5,904 bases of DNA from the NCBI GenBank assembly GCA_013696185.1, contig JACCZA010000127.1, forward strand, positions 1 through 5,904, read 5' to 3'. Each line of letters starts with the position of its first letter. The stretch's first letter is position 1. Below the pieces are notes generated by a model. That model made no database searches and had not been told where the DNA came from. It saw only the letters and a list, made by a program, of their open reading frames with translations. Position numbers and translations under genes: made by a program. Positions 1 to 5,008 of this stretch are shown in pieces. This DNA comes from Actinomycetota bacterium. Its GTDB lineage: Bacteria > Actinomycetota > Thermoleophilia > Gaiellales > Gaiellaceae.

Positions 1-1296
1 GTCGAACACCGCAGGGGTTGCAAGCCCCCGCGCGAAAACGCCGCCTCCCGAGCTACTCCTATTCTCCGTGATCACGCTGTTGATGATGGTAAGAGCCGCG
101 GAGTTCACTGCATAGATCCCACCGCCCAAACCGCTGCGGAAGTCGGGTGCGAGAGCCGAGTTCCCAGTGACAACCGAGTTGGTGAGCGTCAAACGAGCCG
201 CAGGACCTGTGCTGGCGATGCCACCGCCTGCACCCTCCGACCTGCTGTTGCGGATAACTGAGTGGTCCAGCGTCAGCGTCGCGGCGTTGAGAATGGCGCC
301 ACCCTGTCCGACAACAGCGACCCCTGCTCCTGCCTGAACAGTCACGCCGGAGAGGCGAACGCTGGTCGCATCCGCGGCGCCAGGCGGCGGCGGGGCGATT
401 TCAAGTATCCGTCCGGGAACCCCTCCGAAAGCGCCGTTGACGATTGTCTCGGCTGCCCCCGTCCCGATGATGGCCACCGTGTCGTCGACATAGAGTTCGC
501 CGAGCGTCAGACCGTATGTGCCGGCGGGCACCGTCACCTCGTTGGGCCCGGCGAGGGCGTTCGTCTCCTGGATCGCCGCGCGCAACGTGCATTCGCCGCC
601 TCCGGCGGCCGTCTCGCAGGTGCCGTCGCCGGGAGTGGCGTCGACCTGGTCGACCGTACTGTTGACGGCGACCTTCCGGTCCTCTTCCTCCTCGGGCTCG
701 CCGTCGCGCTTGATGACGCCGCAAGCGACCCTCGGGCCACCGGACACACCTGATCCGGACGGCCCGGTGATGCCCTGATCTTCGTTCAGATGGACGACGA
801 TCGCGCTGCCGTTGCTGTCGAAGATGCTCGTCGGGCCCTCGGAGAGCGTGATCCGCGTGGTCGGGTGCTCGAGGCGGCCCACGCCCTGCGCGTTGACCCG
901 CAGGTTCGGTAAGTCGCCGAGGTGATACGGGTGGTTGGCGTCCGGATCGGAGTTTCCGGCGGGGCCTGGATCGAAGTGCCCGCCGGCCGAGCGGAAGGGC
1001 GCCTGGCAGCTCGCGTTCTCGTGAATGTGGAAGCCGTGCCGACCTGGGACGAGGCCGCGGATACGGGCGTCGACCATGACCGTTGGTGTCGGCTGACCGC
1101 GTTTGCCCTCGAGCTGAACCAGCCAGACCTTGCCGACGATTCGTGAGCCGGGGGCGCCGCGTACCAGCGCGCTCGCTGTCAAGCCTGCCCCCTGATCTCC
1201 GCCGTCTCCGCCCAGCGCCAGGACGGTGCCACCGCTGGCCAGGGCGACGAGCGCGCCGATCAACAGCCCGATATTGAGCTTCGCTCCACGCGTCAC
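1..1296 (-). CDS. Secreted Cu/Zn superoxide dismutase-like domain fused to CSLREA and beta-helix repeats (partial, C-terminus off the left edge)
   Basis: 432 codons are visible and the frame is still open at the left edge. The GTG start at 1296 is the first usable start after an in-frame TAG and has a GGGGAG ribosome site 4 nt upstream. Residues 8-29 are a hydrophobic signal or anchor segment. Residues about 52-196 form a Cu/Zn SOD domain: GFHIHE (His90, His92), GGHFDP (His107), NHPYHLGD (His122, His125, Asp128) and VVHLNED (His169) match the copper and zinc ligands. Cys97 and Cys192 match the conserved disulfide, and Arg189 in GPRVACGV matches the active-site arginine. An acidic linker (PEEEED, 201-206) leads to a CSLREA-type segment (about 210-248; DGTC and ECTLRAAI, Cys227/Cys236). 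Repeats of the pattern LTxxxSVIxxNS...GGGI then run from about 312 to the edge, as in right-handed beta-helices. Expected role: superoxide dismutation outside the membrane, with the helix as an adhesion or display module (inference). Codons are less GC-biased than in neighbouring genes and include a rare TTA (Leu129). Confidence 0.88.
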   Translation of the reverse strand, partial: MTRGAKLNIGLLIGALVALASGGTVLALGGDGGDQGAGLTASALVRGAPGSRIVGKVWLVQLEGKRGQPTPTVMVDARIRGLVPGRHGFHIHENASCQAPFRSAGGHFDPGPAGNSDPDANHPYHLGDLPNLRVNAQGVGRLEHPTTRITLSEGPTSIFDSNGSAIVVHLNEDQGITGPSGSGVSGGPRVACGVIKRDGEPEEEEDRKVAVNSTVDQVDATPGDGTCETAAGGGECTLRAAIQETNALAGPNEVTVPAGTYGLTLGELYVDDTVAIIGTGAAETIVNGAFGGVPGRILEIAPPPPGAADATSVRLSGVTVQAGAGVAVVGQGGAILNAATLTLDHSVIRNSRSEGAGGGIASTGPAARLTLTNSVVTGNSALAPDFRSGLGGGIYAVNSAALTIINSVITENRSSSGGGVFARGLATPAVFD

Positions 1297-1353
1297 TTCG
1301 CTCCCCCTTGTCGTCGTCAGCCCGAACAGCTGGCCCGAGTTCTGGCCGTGAGC

Positions 1354-1359
1354 ATCCTA
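1354..1359 (-). promoter_or_regulatory. Possible -10 element for the SOD-fusion gene
   Basis: The minus strand reads TAGGAT, which fits TANNNT, in an otherwise very GC-rich gap. It would start transcription near 1347 and give a leader of about 50 nt containing the GGGGAG ribosome site. I see no convincing -35 box. This is a single-hexamer match and therefore weak. Confidence 0.3.
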
Positions 1360-1443
1360 CGCCGCCGCCCCACCGAGCAGCGTTCGACAACGACGGTCAC
1401 CACCGTTCGCGAGTCGAACGTCTCTTTCATCCAAGTACTCGCG

Positions 1444-1493
1444 AGGCCACCCCACCGACAGCGTGGAGGGCGGCCCCGCCCGAGGTGAGGCCT
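1444..1493 (-). terminator. Possible structured 3' end of the CAP-protein transcript
   Basis: Nested inverted repeats begin at the CAP gene's stop codon. The outer arm AGGCC (1444-1448) pairs with GGCCT (1489-1493), CACC (1453-1456) pairs with GGTG (1484-1487), and an inner hairpin GGGCG/CGCCC (1468-1472, 1477-1481) has a 4-nt loop. No T-run follows in the minus direction, so this is not a classical intrinsic terminator. It may only stabilise the 3' end. The remainder of the gap to 1297 holds no gene that I can see. Confidence 0.3.
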
Positions 1494-2031
1494 ATTCCCG
1501 CGCGCCGAAGTCCATCGTCATGATCGTCACGTCGAGGCTCTCGTAGACGCCCAGCGCGCCTGGGACGGAGATGGCCGAGACGCCGAACTCACGCCAGCCG
1601 CGGTGGAGCAGGTTCTTCCGGTGGAGCGGGCTAGCGAGCCAACGCTGCAGCGACTCCTCGGCCGAGATCGTGGGAGAGGCCCAGAGCAGGTTCTCGCCCA
1701 CGGCCCAGCGGCGGAAGTCCCCCTGCGGATAGAAGCGCTGCACACGGCGCCAGAAGGGCGATCCGTCGGCCGACTCGTGGCGGAAGAAGCCCCGCTCGCC
1801 CATCGTGCGCGTGTGCGCCGCGGCCGCGGCCGAGAGCGCCGGGGAGAGCCTCAGGCGGGGCAGCCCCCTGCGCGCGCGGACGAGGTTGACCTCGGAGAGC
1901 ACTCCGGCCTCGAGCGCGCTCTGGCGCCCGACCGCGCCGGAGGAGACCTGTTGCGAGGCAGCGGCGGGGCCCGCGCAGACGCAGGCGAACAGCGCCGCCA
2001 CGACGACGAGCATCCGAGCCCCCCCGAGCAT
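1492..2031 (-). CDS. Secreted CAP (SCP/PR1-like) domain protein
   Basis: 179 residues. A signal peptide covers about residues 1-26: Arg6, a hydrophobic core VVVAALFACVCA, then an AAA-S site suited to signal peptidase I. The CAP domain fills about residues 40-175. It starts with VLSEVNLVRARRGLPRL, a helix typical of bacterial CAP proteins. The hallmark residues follow: His73 (AAHTRTM), His85 (FFRHESADGSPF), Glu113 (VGENL) and His137 (SPLHRKNLL), and the strand REFGVSAI. These match the His/Glu cavity residues of the family. The protein should act outside the cell membrane, but bacterial CAP proteins have no single established activity. Start choice: the ATG at 2031 has a GGCGGA site 5 nt upstream and supplies the positive charge of the signal peptide. 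A second ATG at 2013, behind a G-run, is possible. It lies 33 nt after the transporter's stop, so the two are probably co-transcribed. Confidence 0.88.
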   Translation of the reverse strand: MLGGARMLVVVAALFACVCAGPAAASQQVSSGAVGRQSALEAGVLSEVNLVRARRGLPRLRLSPALSAAAAAHTRTMGERGFFRHESADGSPFWRRVQRFYPQGDFRRWAVGENLLWASPTISAEESLQRWLASPLHRKNLLHRGWREFGVSAISVPGALGVYESLDVTIMTMDFGARE

Positions 2032-2064
2032 CGAGGTCCGCCATCGGCACGCGGAGTGCCGCCC

Positions 2065-3180
2065 TCAATCGCCCGAGCGAGTGACTGTGACCTCCGTCGT
2101 GGCGGGCGGCTGCGCGCTTCCGGACGGAGCGCCGAGACGCGCCCGGCGATGCGCGAGCTGATCGAGCAGGAGAACCTGGATCGTCCCCGCGACGGGAATC
2201 GCCGCGAGGGCGCCGAGGATGCCGGCGAGCTCGGCTCCGATCAGCACGGAGACGAGCACGACGAGCGGCGAGAGCCGCACGGTACGTCCGTACACGAGGG
2301 GCTGCAGCAGGTGGTTCTCGAGTTGCTGGTAGACGACGAAGAAGACGAGCACGACGATGCCCGCGGGCACGGTGTGCAGGAAGGCGACGGTGGTCACGAC
2401 GATCGCCGCGAGCGTCGCGCCCGCGAGCGGGACGAGGTCGAGGATCGCGACGACGAGCCCGAGGGCGACCGCGAAGGGAACGCCCATGATCGTCAGCACG
2501 ATCGTGCTCGCGACGCCCGCGATCAGGCTGATCAGCAGGTTGCCGGTGACGTAGCCGCCGACCGTCCTGTAGATCGCGTGGGCGACGTCGCGCCAGCGCT
2601 GCTGCGACCGCTCGGGGACGAGCGAGAAGAGGCGTTCCACCCAGGCTGGGCCCTCGAGCAGCATGAAGAAGGTGATGAAGGCGATCGTCACGATCGCGAC
2701 GATGATCGTGAGCACGCTCTTCGTGACCGCGAGCGCCGCCCCGGAGAAGCCGAGGAGCCGGCCCGCTCCTCCCCCCTGCACGGCCTCTCGCACGCGCTCC
2801 ACGACGCCGTAGCGGGTCTCGAGGAACCCCAGGCGGCCACGACCCTGCGTGACGTCCTGGACGTAGCCCGGCAGCGCCGTGACGAACTGGTCGACCTGCT
2901 CGACGACGACCGGGATGAGCGTCGCGCCGAGAGCGGCGATCGCAGCGAGCACGGCGAGGAACGCGAGCGCGACGGCGAGCCCGCGGCGGCGGACGCCGTG
3001 ACCCTGCAGCCACTCCACCGCGGGATTGATCGCGAGCGCGAGGAAGAGCGCGACGAAGATCCACGTCAACACCCCCCGTGCGAGCGAGATCACCTGGATC
3101 AGCGCGACGACGGCGAGGACGAGTCCCAGCAGCGTCAGGATCACGCGAGGTCGGAACGAGACGAGGCGCTCGGGAGTCAC
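2065..3180 (-). CDS. AI-2E family transporter (PerM/TqsA-type membrane protein)
   Basis: 371 residues from the GTG at 3180, about the usual family length. Two hydrophobic hairpins lie near the N-terminus: residues about 13-50, then about 68-92 after NPAVEWL (52-58). An amphipathic soluble stretch covers about 95-150, and a block of membrane segments follows. Family signatures are clear: GNLLISLIAGV from 213, LDLVPLAG (247-254), QQLENHLLQP (285-294), and GAELAGILG with AIPVAGTIQVLL (about 315-338). Members export small molecules such as autoinducer-2 (TqsA) or exchange sodium for protons; the substrate here cannot be read from the sequence. I prefer the GTG at 3180 because TATCCT sits exactly 6 nt before it, which suggests a leaderless mRNA. 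A GTG at 3216 would add 12 proline- and arginine-rich residues but has no clear ribosome site. The CAP-domain gene follows after 33 nt. Confidence 0.92.
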   Translation of the reverse strand: MTPERLVSFRPRVILTLLGLVLAVVALIQVISLARGVLTWIFVALFLALAINPAVEWLQGHGVRRRGLAVALAFLAVLAAIAALGATLIPVVVEQVDQFVTALPGYVQDVTQGRGRLGFLETRYGVVERVREAVQGGGAGRLLGFSGAALAVTKSVLTIIVAIVTIAFITFFMLLEGPAWVERLFSLVPERSQQRWRDVAHAIYRTVGGYVTGNLLISLIAGVASTIVLTIMGVPFAVALGLVVAILDLVPLAGATLAAIVVTTVAFLHTVPAGIVVLVFFVVYQQLENHLLQPLVYGRTVRLSPLVVLVSVLIGAELAGILGALAAIPVAGTIQVLLLDQLAHRRARLGAPSGSAQPPATTEVTVTRSGD

Positions 3181-3186
3181 CGGGGC

Positions 3187-3192
3187 AGGATA
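3187..3192 (-). promoter_or_regulatory. -10 element (TATCCT) of the AI-2E transporter, leaderless type
   Basis: TATCCT on the minus strand is followed by 6 nt (GCCCCG) and then the GTG at 3180, so transcription should begin at or next to the start codon. The same spacing occurs at ctaG and at the EamA transporter. No good -35 box is visible. Confidence 0.5.
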
Positions 3193-3259
3193 GGCGCGCC
3201 CGGGCCGCGGGAGCACCTCGAGCGTTTAGGAAGCCGCCGAGCCGAGAAACGAGGCGCGT

Positions 3260-3553
3260 GTGAGTCTTCGTGGCCGAGCCGTCGAGCAGACGGCCACCCT
3301 GCCCGACGGGCGCGAGGCGGTCGTCCGCATCGCGGTGCCGCAGGATCCTTACATCGCGCGGGCCGAGCTCAGCACCGTCGCGCTCGAGCTGACGATCGAC
3401 GGCGAGCTCGAGGCGGCGCTGAACACGGTGCTCGACCCCGATCAGGACAGCGAGGCGCTCGCGCTCGCGCGGGAGATCGTGCGCGGCCTCGAGTCGGGTG
3501 AGCTCGCCCCGACCGCAGGCTCGCTCGAGCCGCTCGTCGACCGCCTGCGCTAG
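3260..3553 (+). CDS. Small acidic conserved-looking protein of unknown function
   Basis: 97 residues; I do not recognise the family. The GTG start has a GAGG ribosome site (3251-3254) 5 nt upstream, and an alternative GTG at 3258 stops at once. Codon third positions are strongly G or C from end to end, which supports real coding. There is no signal peptide or membrane segment, so it is probably cytoplasmic. The first half looks beta-rich (VEQTATLPDGREAVVRIAVP, then AELSTVALELTID). The second half looks helical and acidic (EALALAREIVRGLESGEL, then SLEPLVDRLR). It contains no cysteine and no obvious catalytic motif. It is divergent from the AI-2E transporter and its stop lies 21 nt from the 3' end of tRNA-Gly on the other strand, so it is probably monocistronic. 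Confidence 0.75.
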   Translation: MSLRGRAVEQTATLPDGREAVVRIAVPQDPYIARAELSTVALELTIDGELEAALNTVLDPDQDSEALALAREIVRGLESGELAPTAGSLEPLVDRLR

Positions 3554-3574
3554 GGGCCTGCTTCCAGCGCTGAG

Positions 3575-3645
3575 AGCGGGCGGCGGGGATCGAACCCGCA
3601 TCACTAGCTTGGAAGGCTAGGGCTCTACCATTGAGCTACGCCCGC
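3575..3645 (-). tRNA. tRNA-Gly (anticodon UCC)
   Basis: A full 71-nt cloverleaf. The acceptor stem is GCGGGCG/CGCCCGC, the D arm is GCTC-AATGGTA-GAGC, and the anticodon arm is CTAGC-CTTCCAA-GCTAG with anticodon TCC. The variable loop is 4 nt and the T arm is GCGGG-TTCGATC-CCCGC. The discriminator base is U, as expected for bacterial glycine tRNAs. The CCA end is not encoded and must be added after transcription. It reads GGA/GGG glycine codons. Confidence 0.97.
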
Positions 3646-3664
3646 GGATCGGCGCCGGGGCCCT

Positions 3665-3670
3665 AGCGTA
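3665..3670 (-). promoter_or_regulatory. Probable -10 element (TACGCT) of tRNA-Gly
   Basis: TACGCT on the minus strand lies 19 nt before the mature tRNA 5' end, which gives a 5' leader of roughly 12 nt for RNase P to remove. The same hexamer precedes tRNA-Pro. It lies back to back with the ctaG -10 element, 28 nt away on the opposite strand. Confidence 0.45.
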
Positions 3671-3698
3671 GCCGCGACCGGCGGCGCTTTCGCGGGAG

Positions 3699-3704
3699 TA
3701 GCGT
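3699..3704 (+). promoter_or_regulatory. -10 element (TAGCGT) of ctaG, leaderless type
   Basis: TAGCGT is followed by 6 nt (GGGGCC) and the GTG at 3711. Its TAG is also the in-frame stop that bounds the reading frame upstream, so GTG is the first possible start. No ribosome site is needed if transcription begins at the GTG. An identical TAGCGT-N6-GTG arrangement precedes the EamA transporter at 4997. Confidence 0.5.
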
Positions 3705-3710
3705 GGGGCC

Positions 3711-4622
3711 GTGCGCCCGGATCCGTACGCCTGGTCGCTGCATCCCGCGGCGACGCTCGGGGTGCTCCTGCTCGTCCTGCTCTACGCACTTGCGCTGCGG
3801 CGCTTTCCGGCCCCGCGCTGGCGGATCGGCGCCTTCGCGCTCGGCGCGCTGCTCCTGCTCGCGACCGCTGTCACGCCGCTCGAGCCGCTCACGTTCCACC
3901 TCGTCACGGCGCACCTGCTGCAGAACGTCGTGCTCGCCGAGTGGGCTCCGCTCCTGATCGTGCTCGGAGTGCCGCCGGCGCTCGCCTCCACCCTCGCGGC
4001 CAGGGTGCCCGGGCTGCGACCGCTGACCCGGCCCGCGGTGGCGCTGCCGCTCTGGCTCGCCACGTACTTCCTCTGGCACCTGCCGCCCGCCTACGACGCG
4101 GCGCTCGAGCACCCGGGGACGCTCCTCCACCTCGAGCACGTCTCGTACTTCCTGGCGGGGCTGCTCCTCTGGTGGCCGGTCCTCCAGCACGCGCCCTGGC
4201 GCCTCGGCGACGGCGCCCGGTCGGGCTACGTCTTCGCCGCGTTCGTGCTCGGGAGCCCGCTCGGGCTGCTGCTGGCCCTCCTGCCCTCGCCCATCTACGA
4301 CTTCTACGCCGGCGGAGAGGAGCTCTGGGGCCTCGCGCGACTCGCCGACCAGCAGATAGCGGGGGTGACCATGGCCTCGGAGGAGGCCGTCGTCTTCTTC
4401 GCCGTCTTCTTCTTCCTCTTCGCCCGGTTCCTGCGTGACGAGGAGCGACTCGAGCTCGAGGGAGTCCCCGCCCATGCCCCGTTCGAGCCAACGGCGGCAA
4501 CGGTCGCTACTCTTGGGGACGGCTTGCGTCCTACGGGGCGCACGCCTCCGGCCGAGCCAGCCTCTCTCCCCCCGATGAGCGGCCGCCGGGTAGACGGAGG
4601 AGCCGGGCGATCTCCCCCCTAA
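3711..4622 (+). CDS. ctaG: Cytochrome c oxidase assembly protein, CtaG (caa3_CtaG) family
   Basis: 303 residues, an integral membrane protein with about seven segments (approximately 14-30, 37-53, 64-90, 108-124, 142-157, 173-192, 217-240). Family signatures appear in order: TFHLVTAHLLQNVVL with APLLIVLGVP (His63, His68), LWHLPPAYDAAL (about 122-132), HLEHVSYFLAGLLLWWP (about 140-156), SPLGLLLALLPSPIYDFY, and WGLARLADQQIAGV (about 206-219). In Bacillus, CtaG is needed to assemble caa3-type oxidase, probably in copper-centre maturation. The segment after DQQIAG reads MASEEAVVF where better-known members usually have a tryptophan- and glycine-rich motif, so this is a divergent subtype. The last 50 or so residues are a proline-rich, probably disordered tail, and the stop codon lies in the loop of a strong hairpin. 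No oxidase subunit genes are adjacent. The GTG start fits a leaderless promoter. Confidence 0.9.
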   Translation: MRPDPYAWSLHPAATLGVLLLVLLYALALRRFPAPRWRIGAFALGALLLLATAVTPLEPLTFHLVTAHLLQNVVLAEWAPLLIVLGVPPALASTLAARVPGLRPLTRPAVALPLWLATYFLWHLPPAYDAALEHPGTLLHLEHVSYFLAGLLLWWPVLQHAPWRLGDGARSGYVFAAFVLGSPLGLLLALLPSPIYDFYAGGEELWGLARLADQQIAGVTMASEEAVVFFAVFFFLFARFLRDEERLELEGVPAHAPFEPTAATVATLGDGLRPTGRTPPAEPASLPPMSGRRVDGGAGRSPP

Positions 4623-4638
4623 AGCGCCCGGTTCCTCC
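4596..4638 (+). repeat. 14-bp inverted repeat spanning the ctaG stop codon
   Basis: The left arm GGAGGAGCCGGGCG (4596-4609) pairs with CGCCCGGTTCCTCC (4625-4638) over 14 positions with a single G:T wobble. The 15-nt loop contains the ctaG stop TAA (4620-4622). Neither strand has a T-run after it. It may protect or end the ctaG mRNA, or on the minus strand end read-through from tRNA-Pro. It could also be part of a larger RNA structure; I recognise no known riboswitch. Confidence 0.6.
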
Positions 4639-4683
4639 ACCTTCACCCACTGTGCCTGGCCGGCGGCCGACGGAAACGGAAGG

Positions 4684-4709
4684 CCGGTAAGAATTGTGTT
4701 AATTGCCGG
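4684..4709. repeat. AT-rich inverted repeat between ctaG and tRNA-Pro
   Basis: CCGGTAA (4684-4690) pairs with TTGCCGG (4703-4709), one wobble pair, around a 12-nt AT-rich loop (GAATTGTGTTAA). The AT-rich patch stands out in a GC-rich gap of 137 nt (4623-4759) that holds no gene I can identify. It could be the 3' end of tRNA-Pro transcription, a protein-binding site or a weak promoter. Confidence 0.35.
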
Positions 4710-4759
4710 GGTCGGTCCGGCTGCAGCATCCGCTTCGGAAGGTGCGCGAGTCGATCCAG

Positions 4760-4834
4760 TCGGGGCGGCCGGATTCGAACCGGCGACCTCCGCGTCCCAA
4801 ACGCGGCGCTCTAACCAGGCTGAGCTACGCCCCG
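4760..4834 (-). tRNA. tRNA-Pro (anticodon UGG)
   Basis: A full 75-nt cloverleaf. The acceptor stem is CGGGGCG/CGCCCCG, the D arm is GCTC-AGCCTGGTTA-GAGC, and the anticodon arm is CCGCG-TTTGGGA-CGCGG with anticodon TGG. The variable loop is AGGTC and the T arm is GCCGG-TTCGAAT-CCGGC. The discriminator is A, as expected for bacterial proline tRNAs, and the opening C1:G72 pair is also typical of them. The CCA is not encoded. No duplicate of the 3' end that would suggest an integration site is seen in the window. Confidence 0.97.
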
Positions 4835-4841
4835 TGCCCGA

Positions 4842-4847
4842 AGCGTA
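4842..4847 (-). promoter_or_regulatory. Probable -10 element (TACGCT) of tRNA-Pro
   Basis: TACGCT on the minus strand ends only 7 nt before the first base of the mature tRNA, so transcription should start at or within about 1-2 nt of the mature 5' end. The hexamer is identical to the one before tRNA-Gly. A -35 box is not clear. The rest of the gap from 4848 to 4996 holds no gene that I can see. Confidence 0.45.
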
Positions 4848-4996
4848 GATGTTGCCGCGACGGCGTATCGCGTCGACGGAGGTGCCGGAAGCGGAGCATC
4901 TCGTCCACAACCGGCCTCAGCGGCCACGACGAGGGCAGTCCCTGGACACTGACCTCTGCGGAGGCGTGTGGACGAAAGGCACGAAGTCGGCGCTGG

Positions 4997-5002
4997 TAGC
5001 GT
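4997..5002 (+). promoter_or_regulatory. -10 element (TAGCGT) of the EamA transporter, leaderless type
   Basis: TAGCGT, then 6 nt (CGCCGC), then the GTG at 5009. Hexamer and spacing are identical to those of ctaG. The TAG is also the upstream in-frame stop, so the GTG is the first start available, and no ribosome site precedes it. Confidence 0.5.
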
Positions 5003-5008
5003 CGCCGC

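Noticed and set aside
401..1390. A 329-codon minus-strand frame
   Set aside because: It is an Arg/Gly-rich shadow of the SOD-fusion gene, which lies in another minus-strand frame and has all SOD ligands.
1803..2031. CAP protein as a lipoprotein (LFAC at residues 14-17)
   Set aside because: Phe at the -2 position fits the lipobox poorly, and a good signal peptidase I site (AAA-S) follows.
1603..3604. Very long open frames (over 600 codons) on both strands across the CAP and AI-2E genes
   Set aside because: Their translations are low-complexity runs of Arg, Asp, Glu and Ala, typical of shadow frames in GC-rich DNA. The CAP and AI-2E proteins in other frames carry clear family motifs.
4625..4660. 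CACTGTGCC resembling part of the cobalamin riboswitch B12 box
   Set aside because: The other conserved parts of that riboswitch are absent upstream, and no gene lies suitably downstream on that strand.
4620..4660. Minus-strand GGTGGAGGAACCGG, faintly like the start of a SAM-I riboswitch
   Set aside because: The downstream SAM-I core (GGCAACC and the following stems) is missing and the sequence runs into antisense ctaG.
4760..4834. tRNA-Pro as an integration site for a mobile element
   Set aside because: No integrase gene and no repeated tRNA 3' end are seen in the window.
3663..4910. A 415-codon minus-strand frame across ctaG and tRNA-Pro
   Set aside because: It reads through a tRNA gene and is antisense to a clear CtaG protein; its composition is shadow-like.
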